A stretch of 64,000 nt of DNA, from the NCBI RefSeq assembly GCF_900113765.1, contig NZ_FOQO01000004.1:62001-126000 (forward strand), in the 5' to 3' direction. This document shows positions 25,376 to 35,147 of this stretch, in pieces. Positions within the stretch are counted from its first letter, which is position 1. Each line of letters opens with the position of its first letter. The DNA comes from Parapedobacter indicus (GTDB taxonomy: Bacteria > Bacteroidota > Bacteroidia > Sphingobacteriales > Sphingobacteriaceae). The position numbers and the translations under genes were made by a program. The notes under the pieces are model-generated. The model was not told the origin of the DNA. It did no database searches and was given only the letters and a program-made list of their open reading frames with translations.

Positions 25376-26143
25376 CTAGGTACCTTCAATGTTAAGCCCT
25401 ATTCCGCCATCCACCCGGTAGGTGTGTCCGGTGGCGAAACTTGCTTTATCACTGGCCAGAAAGGTAATGAAGTTGGCCACTTCCTCCGCTGTTGCGATCC
25501 GCTTCAGCAAGTGGATATTCCGTGTTTCTTCAATCACAGCCTCTTGATCTGTAAAACTCTCGATATCCTTTTCCAGCATCGGCGTCCACACTGCACCCGG
25601 GCATACGGCCACGCACCGGATTTTAGGAGCGAAATCGATGGCAATCGAACGTGTTAATCCATGAAGGGCTTCCTTGCTTGCAGCATAGGCAGCCACATTT
25701 CGCTGGGATACAAACCCTTGTACACTGCCTACGTTGACAATGGCAGGGTGGGATGCTTTTTCCATCAAGGGGATCGCGTATTTGGCGCATAGGTAAACTG
25801 CCTTCAAATTGATATCCATTGTGAAATCCCATACATCTTCTCCGGTATTCACCGCATTCCCGTAGGTCTGCACACCCGCATTGTTAACCAACACGTCGAT
25901 CGTACCAAACTGATCTCCGATTTTGGCAAATGTATTTTTGATCGACGGGTGATTGGCCAGCTCACAGTGGAAAAAGAAGAGTTGATCGGAGAATTCAGCA
26001 AGTTCGTCGGCGAGTTTTGCACCGTCCCTGCCCAGCACGGCTACCTTGGCTCCGGCTGCAATCAGCTGCAAAGCGGCCGCTTTTCCGATCCCGGATGTTC
26101 CTCCGGTTACAACCGCCGTTTTGCCTGTAAATGATAGGATCAT
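25376..26143 (-). CDS. SDR-family oxidoreductase, probable sugar dehydrogenase
   Basis: 255 residues, classical short-chain dehydrogenase. NAD(P)-binding TGGTSGIGKAAA (residues 14-25), NNAG in VLVNNAGVQTYG, catalytic Ser in NVGSVQGFV and Tyr-Lys in YAASKEALHG, then VCPGAVWTPM. Arg after the first glycine motif region (LGRDGAKL) allows NADP. It lies 4 bp after the GH2 gene and 4 bp before the lactonase gene, so oxidation of a released aldose at C1 is the simplest role, similar to fucose, rhamnose or galactose dehydrogenases of non-phosphorylative routes. Specificity is inferred from context only. Confidence 0.85.
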   Translation of the reverse strand: MILSFTGKTAVVTGGTSGIGKAAALQLIAAGAKVAVLGRDGAKLADELAEFSDQLFFFHCELANHPSIKNTFAKIGDQFGTIDVLVNNAGVQTYGNAVNTGEDVWDFTMDINLKAVYLCAKYAIPLMEKASHPAIVNVGSVQGFVSQRNVAAYAASKEALHGLTRSIAIDFAPKIRCVAVCPGAVWTPMLEKDIESFTDQEAVIEETRNIHLLKRIATAEEVANFITFLASDKASFATGHTYRVDGGIGLNIEGT

Positions 26144-26147
26144 ACTA

Positions 26148-28904
26148 TTAATTGAAATTAAATGTCAAGTGGATAAAAAGCCGATGGTGTTCGTAGCGAG
26201 AATCCTTAAATGTAGCCGGATGGGCTTGCGGCCCGAGTTCCTTTGCTTCCATAAACTTATCGCCGATACCATTGATGGTATGTAAAAAAGAGAGGTCGCC
26301 CTCGGGATATACCATCTTTGCGTTTTCCGGCTTTTGGGGCTCCTGCGGCGTCAGCATCCGCAGGAAGATGTCGTCGCTATGTACATATACGGTAAAATCC
26401 GGAGTGCCTTTGCCTTCAATGCGTGCCCAATAGGTATTGGCGTGGTAACCTTTGAATTCCGGATAAACATAACCGGATTCACCCGTCACCGTATTATTGT
26501 ATGCCTTTTCCCATAGACCGAAGCGGGCACCTTTCATCCGGTTTTTATACACCCGGTATGGACCATTGCCCAACCAGGTCATGCCAGCAACCTGCTGTTC
26601 GGGGTAGCTAAATGTGATGCCCGCAAAGTCACTGCTATATGCTGGCTCATATTTCACTACTAAATCCAAAAGTCCATCGCCGTTTATTGTCCACCTGAAT
26701 CCATCATCCCCTTCGAATTGCGTTTCGATGACCAGATCGTTGGCGTCATAGCGTTGCGTGACCGCTTCAACTTCTTTTTTGTTGTTGACCCATATCGGCC
26801 CGTTGGAAAGCGGTATCCGTTGTCCCGCCTTGTCTACTTGTGTAAGTAGTCCATTTTTTTTGCTGAAAGCAAAAGTGACAGCCCCGGTCTGCACCTGCCA
26901 CGTATCCTGCGTTTCCGCCACCACAGGCCTACTGCCCGACTTTACAGGTATCAATTCATTCGTTTTGTCTGAAGCTGTCTTCAACGGCCAGCTCCACGTA
27001 TTGATAAGCCGTCCGTGGGGGTCGACGGCATGGATACGGAGGATATCCATGCTTTGCCACCCTGTCGGAAGATCTAATTGCAGCAGTCCTGATTGTCCCG
27101 GATGTACGTTGACGGATAAATCCGCGGTTGCATTCACCTGCTCCTGCAGCTTTTTACCCGGCGCGGATACAGTAATCCATTCCGCTGTAAAGCGACAGGC
27201 ACTGAAATTGGTAAAATGGAACCTGTTTTCCACATGAAAACTACCGTCAAAAGCCGGCGTGATGTAACGCTTTTCAAAATAGATAGGCGACCATACGTCT
27301 TTGATGGTGTAAAAACTCCCCTCCTTCTCATTATACGGTCCTACAATGCCATCGGGTGCCTCATTTCCGTATGTATCCAATTGATTATCCCGATCCGTAC
27401 GTTCCACCGCTTCATCCGCAAACACCCAGAGGAAGCCTCCTGTACAGAGCGGGTCATTCGACATGCGATGCCAGTAATCCTCCAATCCGGCACCATGTCC
27501 ACCGTCATATAGGCCGTGTAAAAATTCCGTGGGCATAAATAGTTTGCGTCTGCTGTATCCATCGTTGGCCAGGTAATTGTAGCCCATGTAATGGTAGGTA
27601 TTGAACAAACCGAAGTCCTGCCAAGGATGCAATACCTGCCGTTGCTGGATATCCAGTTTCGCAAAATCGTCGTCTAGGCTGGTGTTCCACCCTCCTTCGT
27701 TGCCATTGTCCCACAGGATGATGCTGGGATGATTTACGTCTCTTGCGATCATCTCCGTGAGGAGTTTCTTGCCCACCGTATCATCATAAGGCGGATGTTG
27801 CCATCCGGACAGTTCATCCAATACAAAAAGGCCCAGCGAATCACACACCTCCAAAAAATGCTTATCCGGTGGGTAGTGCGACATCCGCACGGCATTCATG
27901 TTCATGTCTTTCATCAGGTTTAGCGCTGTAATGCTCAATGCTTTCGACGAAGTCCTTCCGTATTTAGGGTGAAAGGTGTGGCGGTTCACACCTTTCAATT
28001 TGACCCTAACCCCATTGATATAAATTCCATCGCTTTCCCGGACTTCGACCGTACGGAAGCCAATCCGTTCTGTGTATACGTGCAGGGGCCTCCCATTTTT
28101 ATCCAGCAAGCTGAATGTTGCTTGATAAAGGTTAGGGAATTCGGGCGACCAGGTTTCAGGATGATGCAACTGCCCGGTTATCCGTGTGGTCTCTTGCACA
28201 GTGCGTGCTTCAAAAACCGCATTTTCTGTCCCTTTATTGGATTGGATACTCACCTGCACCTGATGGACAAGTTCCGGGTTTGCGATATAAACATCGGCAT
28301 TAAATGTCCCATCAGCACGAGCGTCTATAGCAACCCGCTCAATGTGGGTCTTCGGTTTCACCTCCAAGTACACCGGGCGGAAAATGCCGCCGAATACCCA
28401 ATAGTCTGCATGTCGTTCCGCTTGGTTCACGCTCTTATTGTCCGAGTGCTTCTTCACCCCCACTTCCAGTTTATTAGACGTTCCATATTTCAGCAGAGAT
28501 GAAATATCGTAGCTGAACTGATAAAAGGCTCCTTGATGAACCGGGCCGGCCAGTTTTCCGTTGATTTTCACTTCGGCATCGGTCATCACCCCTTCAAATA
28601 CAATATGGATGACTTTTCCCTGCCAATCGAAAGGGACATCAAAGGTGTGGCGGTAACGACCGGTTTCGTAAAACCGGTCGCCCGAACCATAACCGTAATA
28701 ATATCCCCCGAATCCCTCCTGTTCCCAGCAGGAGGGTACGGGGATGGTCGTCCATTTTCCGCTATTTCTGCCTTTGGAACAATAAAACTCCCAATCCACC
28801 CGGTTATCGGCGCCTGTTCCAGAGAGGTAGACCACCTTATTGGTCCATTGCGCAACCGCCAAAACGGGTAGTACAAGGAGAACGATGGAAAACAACCGCT
28901 TCAT
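26148..28904 (-). CDS. Glycoside hydrolase family 2 (beta-galactosidase-like), secreted
   Basis: 918 residues from the ATG at 28904, which starts a signal peptide (MKRLFSIVLLVLPVLAVAQ). Sugar-binding jelly roll (about 35-190, PVPSCWEQEGFGGYYYG), immunoglobulin-like domain (about 190-290), TIM barrel (about 290-590) and C-terminal beta domains, the last resembling the small-chain domain of beta-galactosidase. Acid/base Glu is near residue 403 in LWDNGNEGGW and the nucleophile Glu near 460 in MPTEFLHG. The sequence DNGNEGGW differs from the usual LGNESG of LacZ, so a substrate other than lactose is plausible. It sits 22 bp after susD and 4 bp before the SDR gene. Confidence 0.88.
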   Translation of the reverse strand: MKRLFSIVLLVLPVLAVAQWTNKVVYLSGTGADNRVDWEFYCSKGRNSGKWTTIPVPSCWEQEGFGGYYYGYGSGDRFYETGRYRHTFDVPFDWQGKVIHIVFEGVMTDAEVKINGKLAGPVHQGAFYQFSYDISSLLKYGTSNKLEVGVKKHSDNKSVNQAERHADYWVFGGIFRPVYLEVKPKTHIERVAIDARADGTFNADVYIANPELVHQVQVSIQSNKGTENAVFEARTVQETTRITGQLHHPETWSPEFPNLYQATFSLLDKNGRPLHVYTERIGFRTVEVRESDGIYINGVRVKLKGVNRHTFHPKYGRTSSKALSITALNLMKDMNMNAVRMSHYPPDKHFLEVCDSLGLFVLDELSGWQHPPYDDTVGKKLLTEMIARDVNHPSIILWDNGNEGGWNTSLDDDFAKLDIQQRQVLHPWQDFGLFNTYHYMGYNYLANDGYSRRKLFMPTEFLHGLYDGGHGAGLEDYWHRMSNDPLCTGGFLWVFADEAVERTDRDNQLDTYGNEAPDGIVGPYNEKEGSFYTIKDVWSPIYFEKRYITPAFDGSFHVENRFHFTNFSACRFTAEWITVSAPGKKLQEQVNATADLSVNVHPGQSGLLQLDLPTGWQSMDILRIHAVDPHGRLINTWSWPLKTASDKTNELIPVKSGSRPVVAETQDTWQVQTGAVTFAFSKKNGLLTQVDKAGQRIPLSNGPIWVNNKKEVEAVTQRYDANDLVIETQFEGDDGFRWTINGDGLLDLVVKYEPAYSSDFAGITFSYPEQQVAGMTWLGNGPYRVYKNRMKGARFGLWEKAYNNTVTGESGYVYPEFKGYHANTYWARIEGKGTPDFTVYVHSDDIFLRMLTPQEPQKPENAKMVYPEGDLSFLHTINGIGDKFMEAKELGPQAHPATFKDSRYEHHRLFIHLTFNFN

Positions 28905-28926
28905 ATTCAAAAATACCACGATGGGC

Positions 28927-30387
28927 TTAATAACCTGCATTTTGCTTCAAGACCGGTTTAATCAGCAGTTGTTCTTCCGGCAGCGGGAACAGGATATGGG
29001 CGTCTCGCACCTGAAGTTCCTGATTTTGTGACTGGTGTGCATGGGGCATAAAGGCATTCATTTCACGCTTCAAGTAATCGATACCCCTGAACCGAAGGTC
29101 AAACCAGCGATCGCCTTCCAGTAGGAACTCCTTTTGCCGTTCATTTGCCAGCGCCTCAAACATTTCCGGTTTGGAAAGGCCTTCCGGCAAATCGCCTACG
29201 TTAGCTCGTTGTCTCACTTGGTTGACATAGGGATACGCCTGCTCGGTTTTTCCATTTTCATTTAATGCTTCGGCATACATCAGCAATACATCTGCATATC
29301 GCAAAATAATGGTATTGGCTCCGGATAGGCTGTTAAATGTTGTATTCGGGTCGATGTATTTAAGTGAGAAAATATTGTTCTCAACAGATCCCAAAATATC
29401 GTAGGTTACTTCTTGCAATAATTCACCCCGTTTATCTGCTGGTGCGAATTTTTCAGCGACATAAGGCTCAATCATGTAAATGCCGCTGCCTGCCTGGCCC
29501 TGAACATTGGGGTACACAAGACCCTGCGGCGAATTATAAGGCACCGTGGTATTCACAAACGGACTTCCGAAGCCGGAGGCTCTGTCATAGTTTATGCTGA
29601 ATATAATTTCATTGTTGAAAGGCTGATCCGGATGATACAATACATCGAGGTCAACCAGCGTTTTGCCACTGGTTAGCACTTCGGAAAGTACATTTTCAGC
29701 CGCGGGGAAATCGTGCTTCCATAGGTGTACTTTTCCCAGCAGCGTTTTCGCGGCAACTGTTGTTGCCCTTCCGCCGGCCTTCTGATTTTCATCCGTTGAG
29801 CGATACGAATCAATATTAGCTGCTTCCTGCAAATCAGCAATGATTAGTGCGAATACCTCTTCCTCACTCGCCCTTGGAATGTCATAGATCTTACTTAAGT
29901 CGAGGTATTCGGGATATAAGGGTACGCCGCCGAATACCCGTACCAGATTGAAATAAGCATATGCACGGAGGAACCGTGCTTCGGCGACGATTTTCTGCTG
30001 GGCCGTTTGATTAACGTTTGAAGCCTGCAACTTATCAATCAACAGGTTAACCCGCTGAATGGTGGTAAAGTTGCCGGACCAGTAGCTATCGAAAATACCC
30101 GTCTGTGCGGTAAAGCCCAATCGATCGAGATCAACATGCGAACCTGACGTTTGAAACCTGGATACATACGCGTTGTCACTCGGTAATTCGCCGATCTGGA
30201 TGGTGTTTGTAGAAATATCCGTGATGGATTGATAGCAACCGGCCAATGCTGCCCAGAAATCCGATTCGGTGATATATAATTTATCGTACCCCAGGTCTCC
30301 CGGATAATTTCGGTCCAGAAATTCCTCGCTGCACGATGAAAGCAGCACGAGACTGCAAGTGATGATATGAAGAATAGAACGTTTCAT
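28927..30387 (-). CDS. SusD/RagB-family glycan-binding lipoprotein
   Basis: 486 residues. Lipoprotein signal with LVLLSSCSEEFLD (Cys near residue 19), placing it on the cell surface. TPR-type helices and the RagB/SusD patterns are seen in EARFLRAYAYFNLVRVFGGVPLYPE (here split: ARFLRAYAYFNLVRVFG and GVPLYPEYL), RYADVLLMYAEALNENG and NERQKEFLLEGDRWFDLRFRG. The tail HILFPLPEEQLLIKPVLKQN AGY-type end (LPEEQLLIKPVLKQN) is typical. It forms a bed-lid complex with the SusC-type barrel encoded 18 bp upstream and binds the PUL glycan. Confidence 0.95.
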   Translation of the reverse strand: MKRSILHIITCSLVLLSSCSEEFLDRNYPGDLGYDKLYITESDFWAALAGCYQSITDISTNTIQIGELPSDNAYVSRFQTSGSHVDLDRLGFTAQTGIFDSYWSGNFTTIQRVNLLIDKLQASNVNQTAQQKIVAEARFLRAYAYFNLVRVFGGVPLYPEYLDLSKIYDIPRASEEEVFALIIADLQEAANIDSYRSTDENQKAGGRATTVAAKTLLGKVHLWKHDFPAAENVLSEVLTSGKTLVDLDVLYHPDQPFNNEIIFSINYDRASGFGSPFVNTTVPYNSPQGLVYPNVQGQAGSGIYMIEPYVAEKFAPADKRGELLQEVTYDILGSVENNIFSLKYIDPNTTFNSLSGANTIILRYADVLLMYAEALNENGKTEQAYPYVNQVRQRANVGDLPEGLSKPEMFEALANERQKEFLLEGDRWFDLRFRGIDYLKREMNAFMPHAHQSQNQELQVRDAHILFPLPEEQLLIKPVLKQNAGY

Positions 30388-30405
30388 AACAATGATTTTA
30401 CATGG

Positions 30406-33400
30406 TTAAAAGGTTAGGTTAATTCCAAAAGCATAGGTGCGCGACAACGGAGCACCGCCAAAGTCTACGCCAAACTGTGCGGATCCGGCACTGCCGCTGA
30501 AGTAATTGGCCTGTGGATTATACCATGGATAATCGGTAAAGGTATAGAGGTTTTGGACGTTGAACGAAAGCCTCAAGTCACTTATAGCCAATCTACTTAG
30601 CAGATTTGCGGGCAGGCGGTATCCAATGGTAGCACTTTTTATCCGTACATACGAGGCATCAAAAAAGTGGTAGTCATTTTGCGTCAACCGGTTCCCGGTG
30701 TAGTCGAGATTTGCCGCGCCGTACACGGTGCCGGCCTTGTCATAGATCAGCTTTGAAATATTACCTTCCGTTGGCGATATCCAGCTTTGATTTCGAAGCA
30801 AAGGCAAGTATTTCATTGCTCCCTGGCTCCCATCAACAATCACGTTGAAATCGAAGTTTTTATAGGTAAACGTGTTGTTAAAACCGAATGTGAAGTCGGG
30901 CAATGCACTACCGAGCCGCTGCAGGTCATTGGAATTGATTTCGTTATCACCATCAACGTCTTCTTGGATCGGATCACCTATTTTGGCGTTGCGCGGCCGC
31001 GGATACTGTTGTAATTGCTCTTCGGTTTGGAATACGCCGAGTGTTTTATACCCATACAATTGGAACATCTCCTGGCCTTCTAGAATCCATACCACGTCAA
31101 ACTCCCCGCTTCCCATACGCAACACACCGTCTGTGGTATGTATGGCTGTAGCTTTATTCCATACCTTGTTGAAAATCCAGTTGGTGGTCCATGTAAAATT
31201 GGGCTTCCTGATATTGGTAGTGGTCAATGCCAGTTCGATTCCTTTATTCGTCATATCGCCGATGTTGTCCATAATACTGCCGGATATACCATTTTCAGAC
31301 GGTAAGGGTCGCCAAAGGAGCATGTCCCTGGTGTTTCTTATATAGTAATCGGCCACGAGTCCAACCCGATTATCCAGGATACTGAAGTCCAATCCTACAT
31401 TGTATTGTTCGTTTGTCTCCCATTTCAGGTTCGGATTCTCAATCGAAGCAGGATATGCGGTCATCGTGATGCCACTCGACCCATCACTCGGTCCAAATAG
31501 ATATTGGCCACCATAGCTTACTGCACCTTGCCAGAGGTAGTTGCTGATCTGTTCGTTGCCAGAAATGCCATAGCTCAACCTTAGTTTCAGGTCGTCGAAA
31601 AACCGTTGCCCCTGCATAAAGGACTCTTCGGAAACACGCCATGCCGCAGAGGCCGCAGGGAAAATCCCGTACCGGCTTCCCGGAGCAAATTTCGAGGAAC
31701 CATCCCTGCGTAAGGAAGCCATGAAGATGTACTTGTCATCGTAGTCATAATTCACCCTGCCGAAAACCGAGGTAAACGTAGTCTCGGAAAACGCGCCCCC
31801 GCCGCCAACGTCGTTTGCACCGAAAATAGAGGGCCTGAAATAATTGTCGAATGCGGGCAGCGGGTCTTCAGCGTTTGCTCCCCGATCGTTTTCCCGTGCA
31901 TCGGCGCTGGTTCCCCGTTGGCCGGAATATTGTATGCTCGTACCAGCGATAACCGACAGATTATGTAGATCAAACGCCTTCTTGTATTCGGCAAACCCTT
32001 CGATGATATACTGACCGGTGAACTGGTTGTATTGGCCTGCTGACATGCTTTCAAAAAAGGGATTGGAAAAATTGGCTTCGCGGCTATGGCCATTGGCAGA
32101 CAAATACGGACTTTCCATGTACGTGCGCATATTGGTTGTAAACCTCCCCATGAAACTGGCATTCAAGTTGAGTCCGGCGATTGGTTCATAGTTGATAAAG
32201 CCTTTTCCAAGTCCCGAGAATTTATGGTAGCGGTCGTCAATTTCCAGCAGGGCCGCCACGGGGTTACCGTAGCCGCCATAGACAACGGGTGTGCCCCAAT
32301 TTTCGGAATTAACCTGCCCGTAATCGCCATTTTCCATGTAGACCGGTATAATCGGATATTGAACAATCGCATCTTCCAAGATACCGCCGTTTCCATGCGC
32401 CGCGCCTCCCAGCTTCGAATTGGTTCTTGTTTTAACGATCGCCGCGCTGTAATTCAAACCCACATTCAGTTTGTTGTTCAGCTTGATATCAAACATTCCG
32501 TTTGAAGCGTACTGATCCTCGTTGAGCGTAAGAATGGTGCCCTTGTTACCCATGTAGTTGAATGAAAGGTTATAACGGATCGACTCCGAACTGCCATTTG
32601 CCGTAATCTGATGATTCTGGAACAATCCGGTCCGGAAAATCTCGTCCTGCCAGTTGGTATTGGCTACGTTGCTACTAAATACGGGAGCTTCCTGACCCGA
32701 GGCTGCATACGCTTTTTTGGCATACTCGATATATTCCGGGCCACTTAAGACCGGGATTTTCTTTTCTACATAATTCAGTCCGACCGTCGAGTTATAGGAG
32801 AACTTCGGTTTGCCTTTCCCCGATTTGGTGGTTACGATAATCACGCCATTACCGGCCCTCGAGCCGTATATTGCTCCGGCGGCGGCGTCCTTCAGGATAC
32901 TGATGCTCTCCACCGACTTCGGATTCAAAAACCTGAAATCCTCGATGGGTACAATCATCCCATCAATGATATATAAAGGTTCGCTTCCCGCATTTATGGA
33001 ACCATACCCCCGGATCCGGACAACGGGAACATCTCCGGGTCGGCCAGAACTTTGTTCAACGAGGACACCTGAAACATTTCCCGTGAAGGCATCTGCAATG
33101 TTTGCAATGGGTTGATCGTTGATTTGTGCCGCCTTAACGGTAGAAACAGACGTGGCTAATTTTTTAACACTTTCGCTTCCGTATCCCACGACCACCACTT
33201 CATCCAACGCCGTCGCTGTTCTGAGCGAAACGTTGATAACGGCCCGATTACCGACTTCCGCTTCCTCGGTAGCATACCCTACGTAGGAGAATACCAATAT
33301 CGCCTGATCATTCGGCACGACGATGTTATACGAGCCATCATTGCTTGTAGATGTGCCCATTGTGGTGCCTTTTACCATGACGTTTACGCCCGACAGGCTT

Positions 33401-33582
33401 TCCCCCTGCTGGTTCGTGACTTTACCGGAAATTTCCCGATCAATCGTGGCAACGTGTCCATACCCATCTATCGCAGCGGTACAAAGGATCACGATGAGCA
33501 TCCAGGTCCACCAACCTGTGTTCCAAAATGTGCCGCTTGAGCACGTACCGGAACTAATTGTTTTAGGTCTTTTCGTTTTCAT
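30406..33582 (-). CDS. SusC/RagA-family TonB-dependent outer-membrane transporter
   Basis: 1058 residues. A long N-region and signal sequence (MLIVILCTAAIDGYGH) precede a CarboxypepD-regulatory-like domain (about 48-125, ISGKVTNQQGESLSGVNVMVKG). The TonB box is in LDEVVVVGYGS (about 127). The plug has VRIRGYGSINAGSEPLYIIDG and the AGAIYGSRAGNGVIIVTTKSG signature (given in part). About 800 residues of barrel follow, ending in an aromatic residue (GINLTF). It imports oligosaccharides with the SusD partner. It is the first gene of the nine-gene PUL operon, and the divergent AraC gene lies 305 bp away. Confidence 0.95.
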   Translation of the reverse strand: MKTKRPKTISSGTCSSGTFWNTGWWTWMLIVILCTAAIDGYGHVATIDREISGKVTNQQGESLSGVNVMVKGTTMGTSTSNDGSYNIVVPNDQAILVFSYVGYATEEAEVGNRAVINVSLRTATALDEVVVVGYGSESVKKLATSVSTVKAAQINDQPIANIADAFTGNVSGVLVEQSSGRPGDVPVVRIRGYGSINAGSEPLYIIDGMIVPIEDFRFLNPKSVESISILKDAAAGAIYGSRAGNGVIIVTTKSGKGKPKFSYNSTVGLNYVEKKIPVLSGPEYIEYAKKAYAASGQEAPVFSSNVANTNWQDEIFRTGLFQNHQITANGSSESIRYNLSFNYMGNKGTILTLNEDQYASNGMFDIKLNNKLNVGLNYSAAIVKTRTNSKLGGAAHGNGGILEDAIVQYPIIPVYMENGDYGQVNSENWGTPVVYGGYGNPVAALLEIDDRYHKFSGLGKGFINYEPIAGLNLNASFMGRFTTNMRTYMESPYLSANGHSREANFSNPFFESMSAGQYNQFTGQYIIEGFAEYKKAFDLHNLSVIAGTSIQYSGQRGTSADARENDRGANAEDPLPAFDNYFRPSIFGANDVGGGGAFSETTFTSVFGRVNYDYDDKYIFMASLRRDGSSKFAPGSRYGIFPAASAAWRVSEESFMQGQRFFDDLKLRLSYGISGNEQISNYLWQGAVSYGGQYLFGPSDGSSGITMTAYPASIENPNLKWETNEQYNVGLDFSILDNRVGLVADYYIRNTRDMLLWRPLPSENGISGSIMDNIGDMTNKGIELALTTTNIRKPNFTWTTNWIFNKVWNKATAIHTTDGVLRMGSGEFDVVWILEGQEMFQLYGYKTLGVFQTEEQLQQYPRPRNAKIGDPIQEDVDGDNEINSNDLQRLGSALPDFTFGFNNTFTYKNFDFNVIVDGSQGAMKYLPLLRNQSWISPTEGNISKLIYDKAGTVYGAANLDYTGNRLTQNDYHFFDASYVRIKSATIGYRLPANLLSRLAISDLRLSFNVQNLYTFTDYPWYNPQANYFSGSAGSAQFGVDFGGAPLSRTYAFGINLTF

Positions 33583-33887
33583 AATTCATATATGTAAATA
33601 ACTGATAATTTGGTTAGTGCAATATTAGAGCGAATTGCTGCGGAAAAAAAAATCGAAGTTTGCAGCTTTTGATACTATATTTCCCTTCAGGCGTAACCTG
33701 CTTAATATTGGCACATTTGGCTATTTAGGCTTCATTCTTGGTGGTAATAGGGTTTATAATGGTCTATAAACATACACAATTCGTTTCTAAGTTTGCCATG
33801 TTTAATACTATGTTAGCCTTCGAAGGTGGCATTAGTGGGATTTGCAAATAATATTACCGATATTCGAATAGCGTAAAAACCTTTAGT
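33583..33887. promoter_or_regulatory. Divergent control region between susC and the AraC regulator
   Basis: 305 bp without a gene. For the AraC gene a -7-like TAAGTTTG lies at 33788-33795, about 92 bp before its ATG, without a clear -33. For susC only a weak TAATATTG resembles a -7 box on the minus strand. The regulator presumably binds here, but I see no convincing direct or inverted repeat to name as its site. Confidence 0.4.
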
Positions 33888-34769
33888 ATGTTACCGGTAT
33901 ACCGAAAAATCACCTATTCACAGCTATTCTCTTTCTCCACGGTACTGGAAAGCCCTCCGGAGTTTGACACGGCCTGGCACCACCATCCCGAATATGAGCT
34001 TATTCTCATCACGGGGAGCATCGGCACGCGGTTTATGGGCGATAGCATCCAAAAGTTCAACGAGACCGAACTGGTGTTGGTGGGACCCAATCTTCCCCAT
34101 TGCTGGAAGGAAGACCTCGGCAACAAGAACCCGCAGGCGAAAGCATATGTTATCCACTTTTCTGCAGATTTCCTGGGAAAGGACTTTTTTAACATCCCTG
34201 AGGGCCGGCACATTAAGCAACTGCTGGAACAATCGCAACTCGGTATACGGTTTTCACCTGAAATCGAACAGCTTGCTGTATGGAAAATTTCGCAAATATT
34301 CGAAACAACCGATTTTGACCGTATCTTGAATTTGCTGGGCCTGTTGAATCTTCTTGCCAAGTCGGATAAGTTCGAACAAATATCCAGTCCCGGTTTCACG
34401 AGTTCATTCATCGAAAACCAATCAGACCGGATCAATAAGGTGTTTGAATACACCCTGGAAAATTTCAAGAAGCCCGTTGATCTGGATACGGTGGCCGAAT
34501 TGGCGCATATGAGCAAAACAGCCTTCTGCCGCTTTTTCAGAAAGAGTACCGGAAAAACCTATTTTGACTTCTTGAAAGAAATACGCTTAGGCCATGCCTG
34601 TAAATTATTACAGGAAAGCGACTTGAGTGTACATCAGGTTGGCTACCACTGCGGCTATGAAAGCATGTCAAACTTCAACAAACAATTCAAGGAAATATTC
34701 GCTACCACTCCGCTTAAATATCGACAAAGTCTGCTGCATCAAGGCACAGAGATGTACAAACTAAATTAA
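33888..34769 (+). CDS. AraC-family transcriptional regulator with cupin sensor
   Basis: 293 residues. The N-terminal cupin (about 20-100) has the FDTAWHHHPEYELILITGS histidine strand and LVGPNLPHCW. The C-terminal AraC domain (about 190-290) has two helix-turn-helix units: DLDTVAELAHMSKTAFCRFFRK and DLSVHQVGYHCGYESMSNFNKQFK, ending in TTPLKYRQS. It is transcribed away from the PUL operon and is the obvious candidate for its sugar-responsive activator. Most Bacteroidota PULs use SusR, hybrid two-component or sigma/anti-sigma control, so AraC control is the less common arrangement. Its last 9 bp overlap the convergent VapC gene. Confidence 0.9.
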   Translation: MLPVYRKITYSQLFSFSTVLESPPEFDTAWHHHPEYELILITGSIGTRFMGDSIQKFNETELVLVGPNLPHCWKEDLGNKNPQAKAYVIHFSADFLGKDFFNIPEGRHIKQLLEQSQLGIRFSPEIEQLAVWKISQIFETTDFDRILNLLGLLNLLAKSDKFEQISSPGFTSSFIENQSDRINKVFEYTLENFKKPVDLDTVAELAHMSKTAFCRFFRKSTGKTYFDFLKEIRLGHACKLLQESDLSVHQVGYHCGYESMSNFNKQFKEIFATTPLKYRQSLLHQGTEMYKLN

Positions 34770-35147
34770 TTCAAGGTCGTTTAATCGTCCGAAATGTTTA
34801 TGATTAAGTGATGCACAAGGTATGGTGAGGTAGATCGCAGTAGATGCAATAAAGAGATCCGCTATTGCAATCTGTTTTCTGGACGCCTTCAATTGATTAT
34901 TTAGCCTCACAGCTGTTTCTACTACCATTGAATCGATAGGAATCACGGGTATCTCGTTTAGAAGTTGTTTCCAAAACAACAGCTGTTCGTTTTTAGCCCC
35001 CGAATAAATTTCAAATTCCGTAATTGCGGATATGACAAATCCGTCATACAGATCCGACAATTCATATAATCGGGTTTTGGCCTTGTCTTTCTTTCGAAAA
35101 TAATCAATGAGAATCGAGGTATCCAATAACACTAGGGTGTTCGCCAT
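34761..35147 (-). CDS. vapC: VapC-type PIN-domain ribonuclease toxin
   Basis: 128 residues. PIN motifs in order: LLDTSILIDYF with Asp near residue 9, the ITEFEIYSGAK Glu (about 43), then AIADLFIASTAI with the third acidic residue (about 96) and CASLNHKHFGRLNDLEL. These match VapC proteins, which cleave tRNA or rRNA. It overlaps the upstream antitoxin frame by 16 bp, which implies translational coupling, and its stop overlaps the AraC gene tail to tail. Confidence 0.85.
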   Translation of the reverse strand: MANTLVLLDTSILIDYFRKKDKAKTRLYELSDLYDGFVISAITEFEIYSGAKNEQLLFWKQLLNEIPVIPIDSMVVETAVRLNNQLKASRKQIAIADLFIASTAIYLTIPCASLNHKHFGRLNDLELI

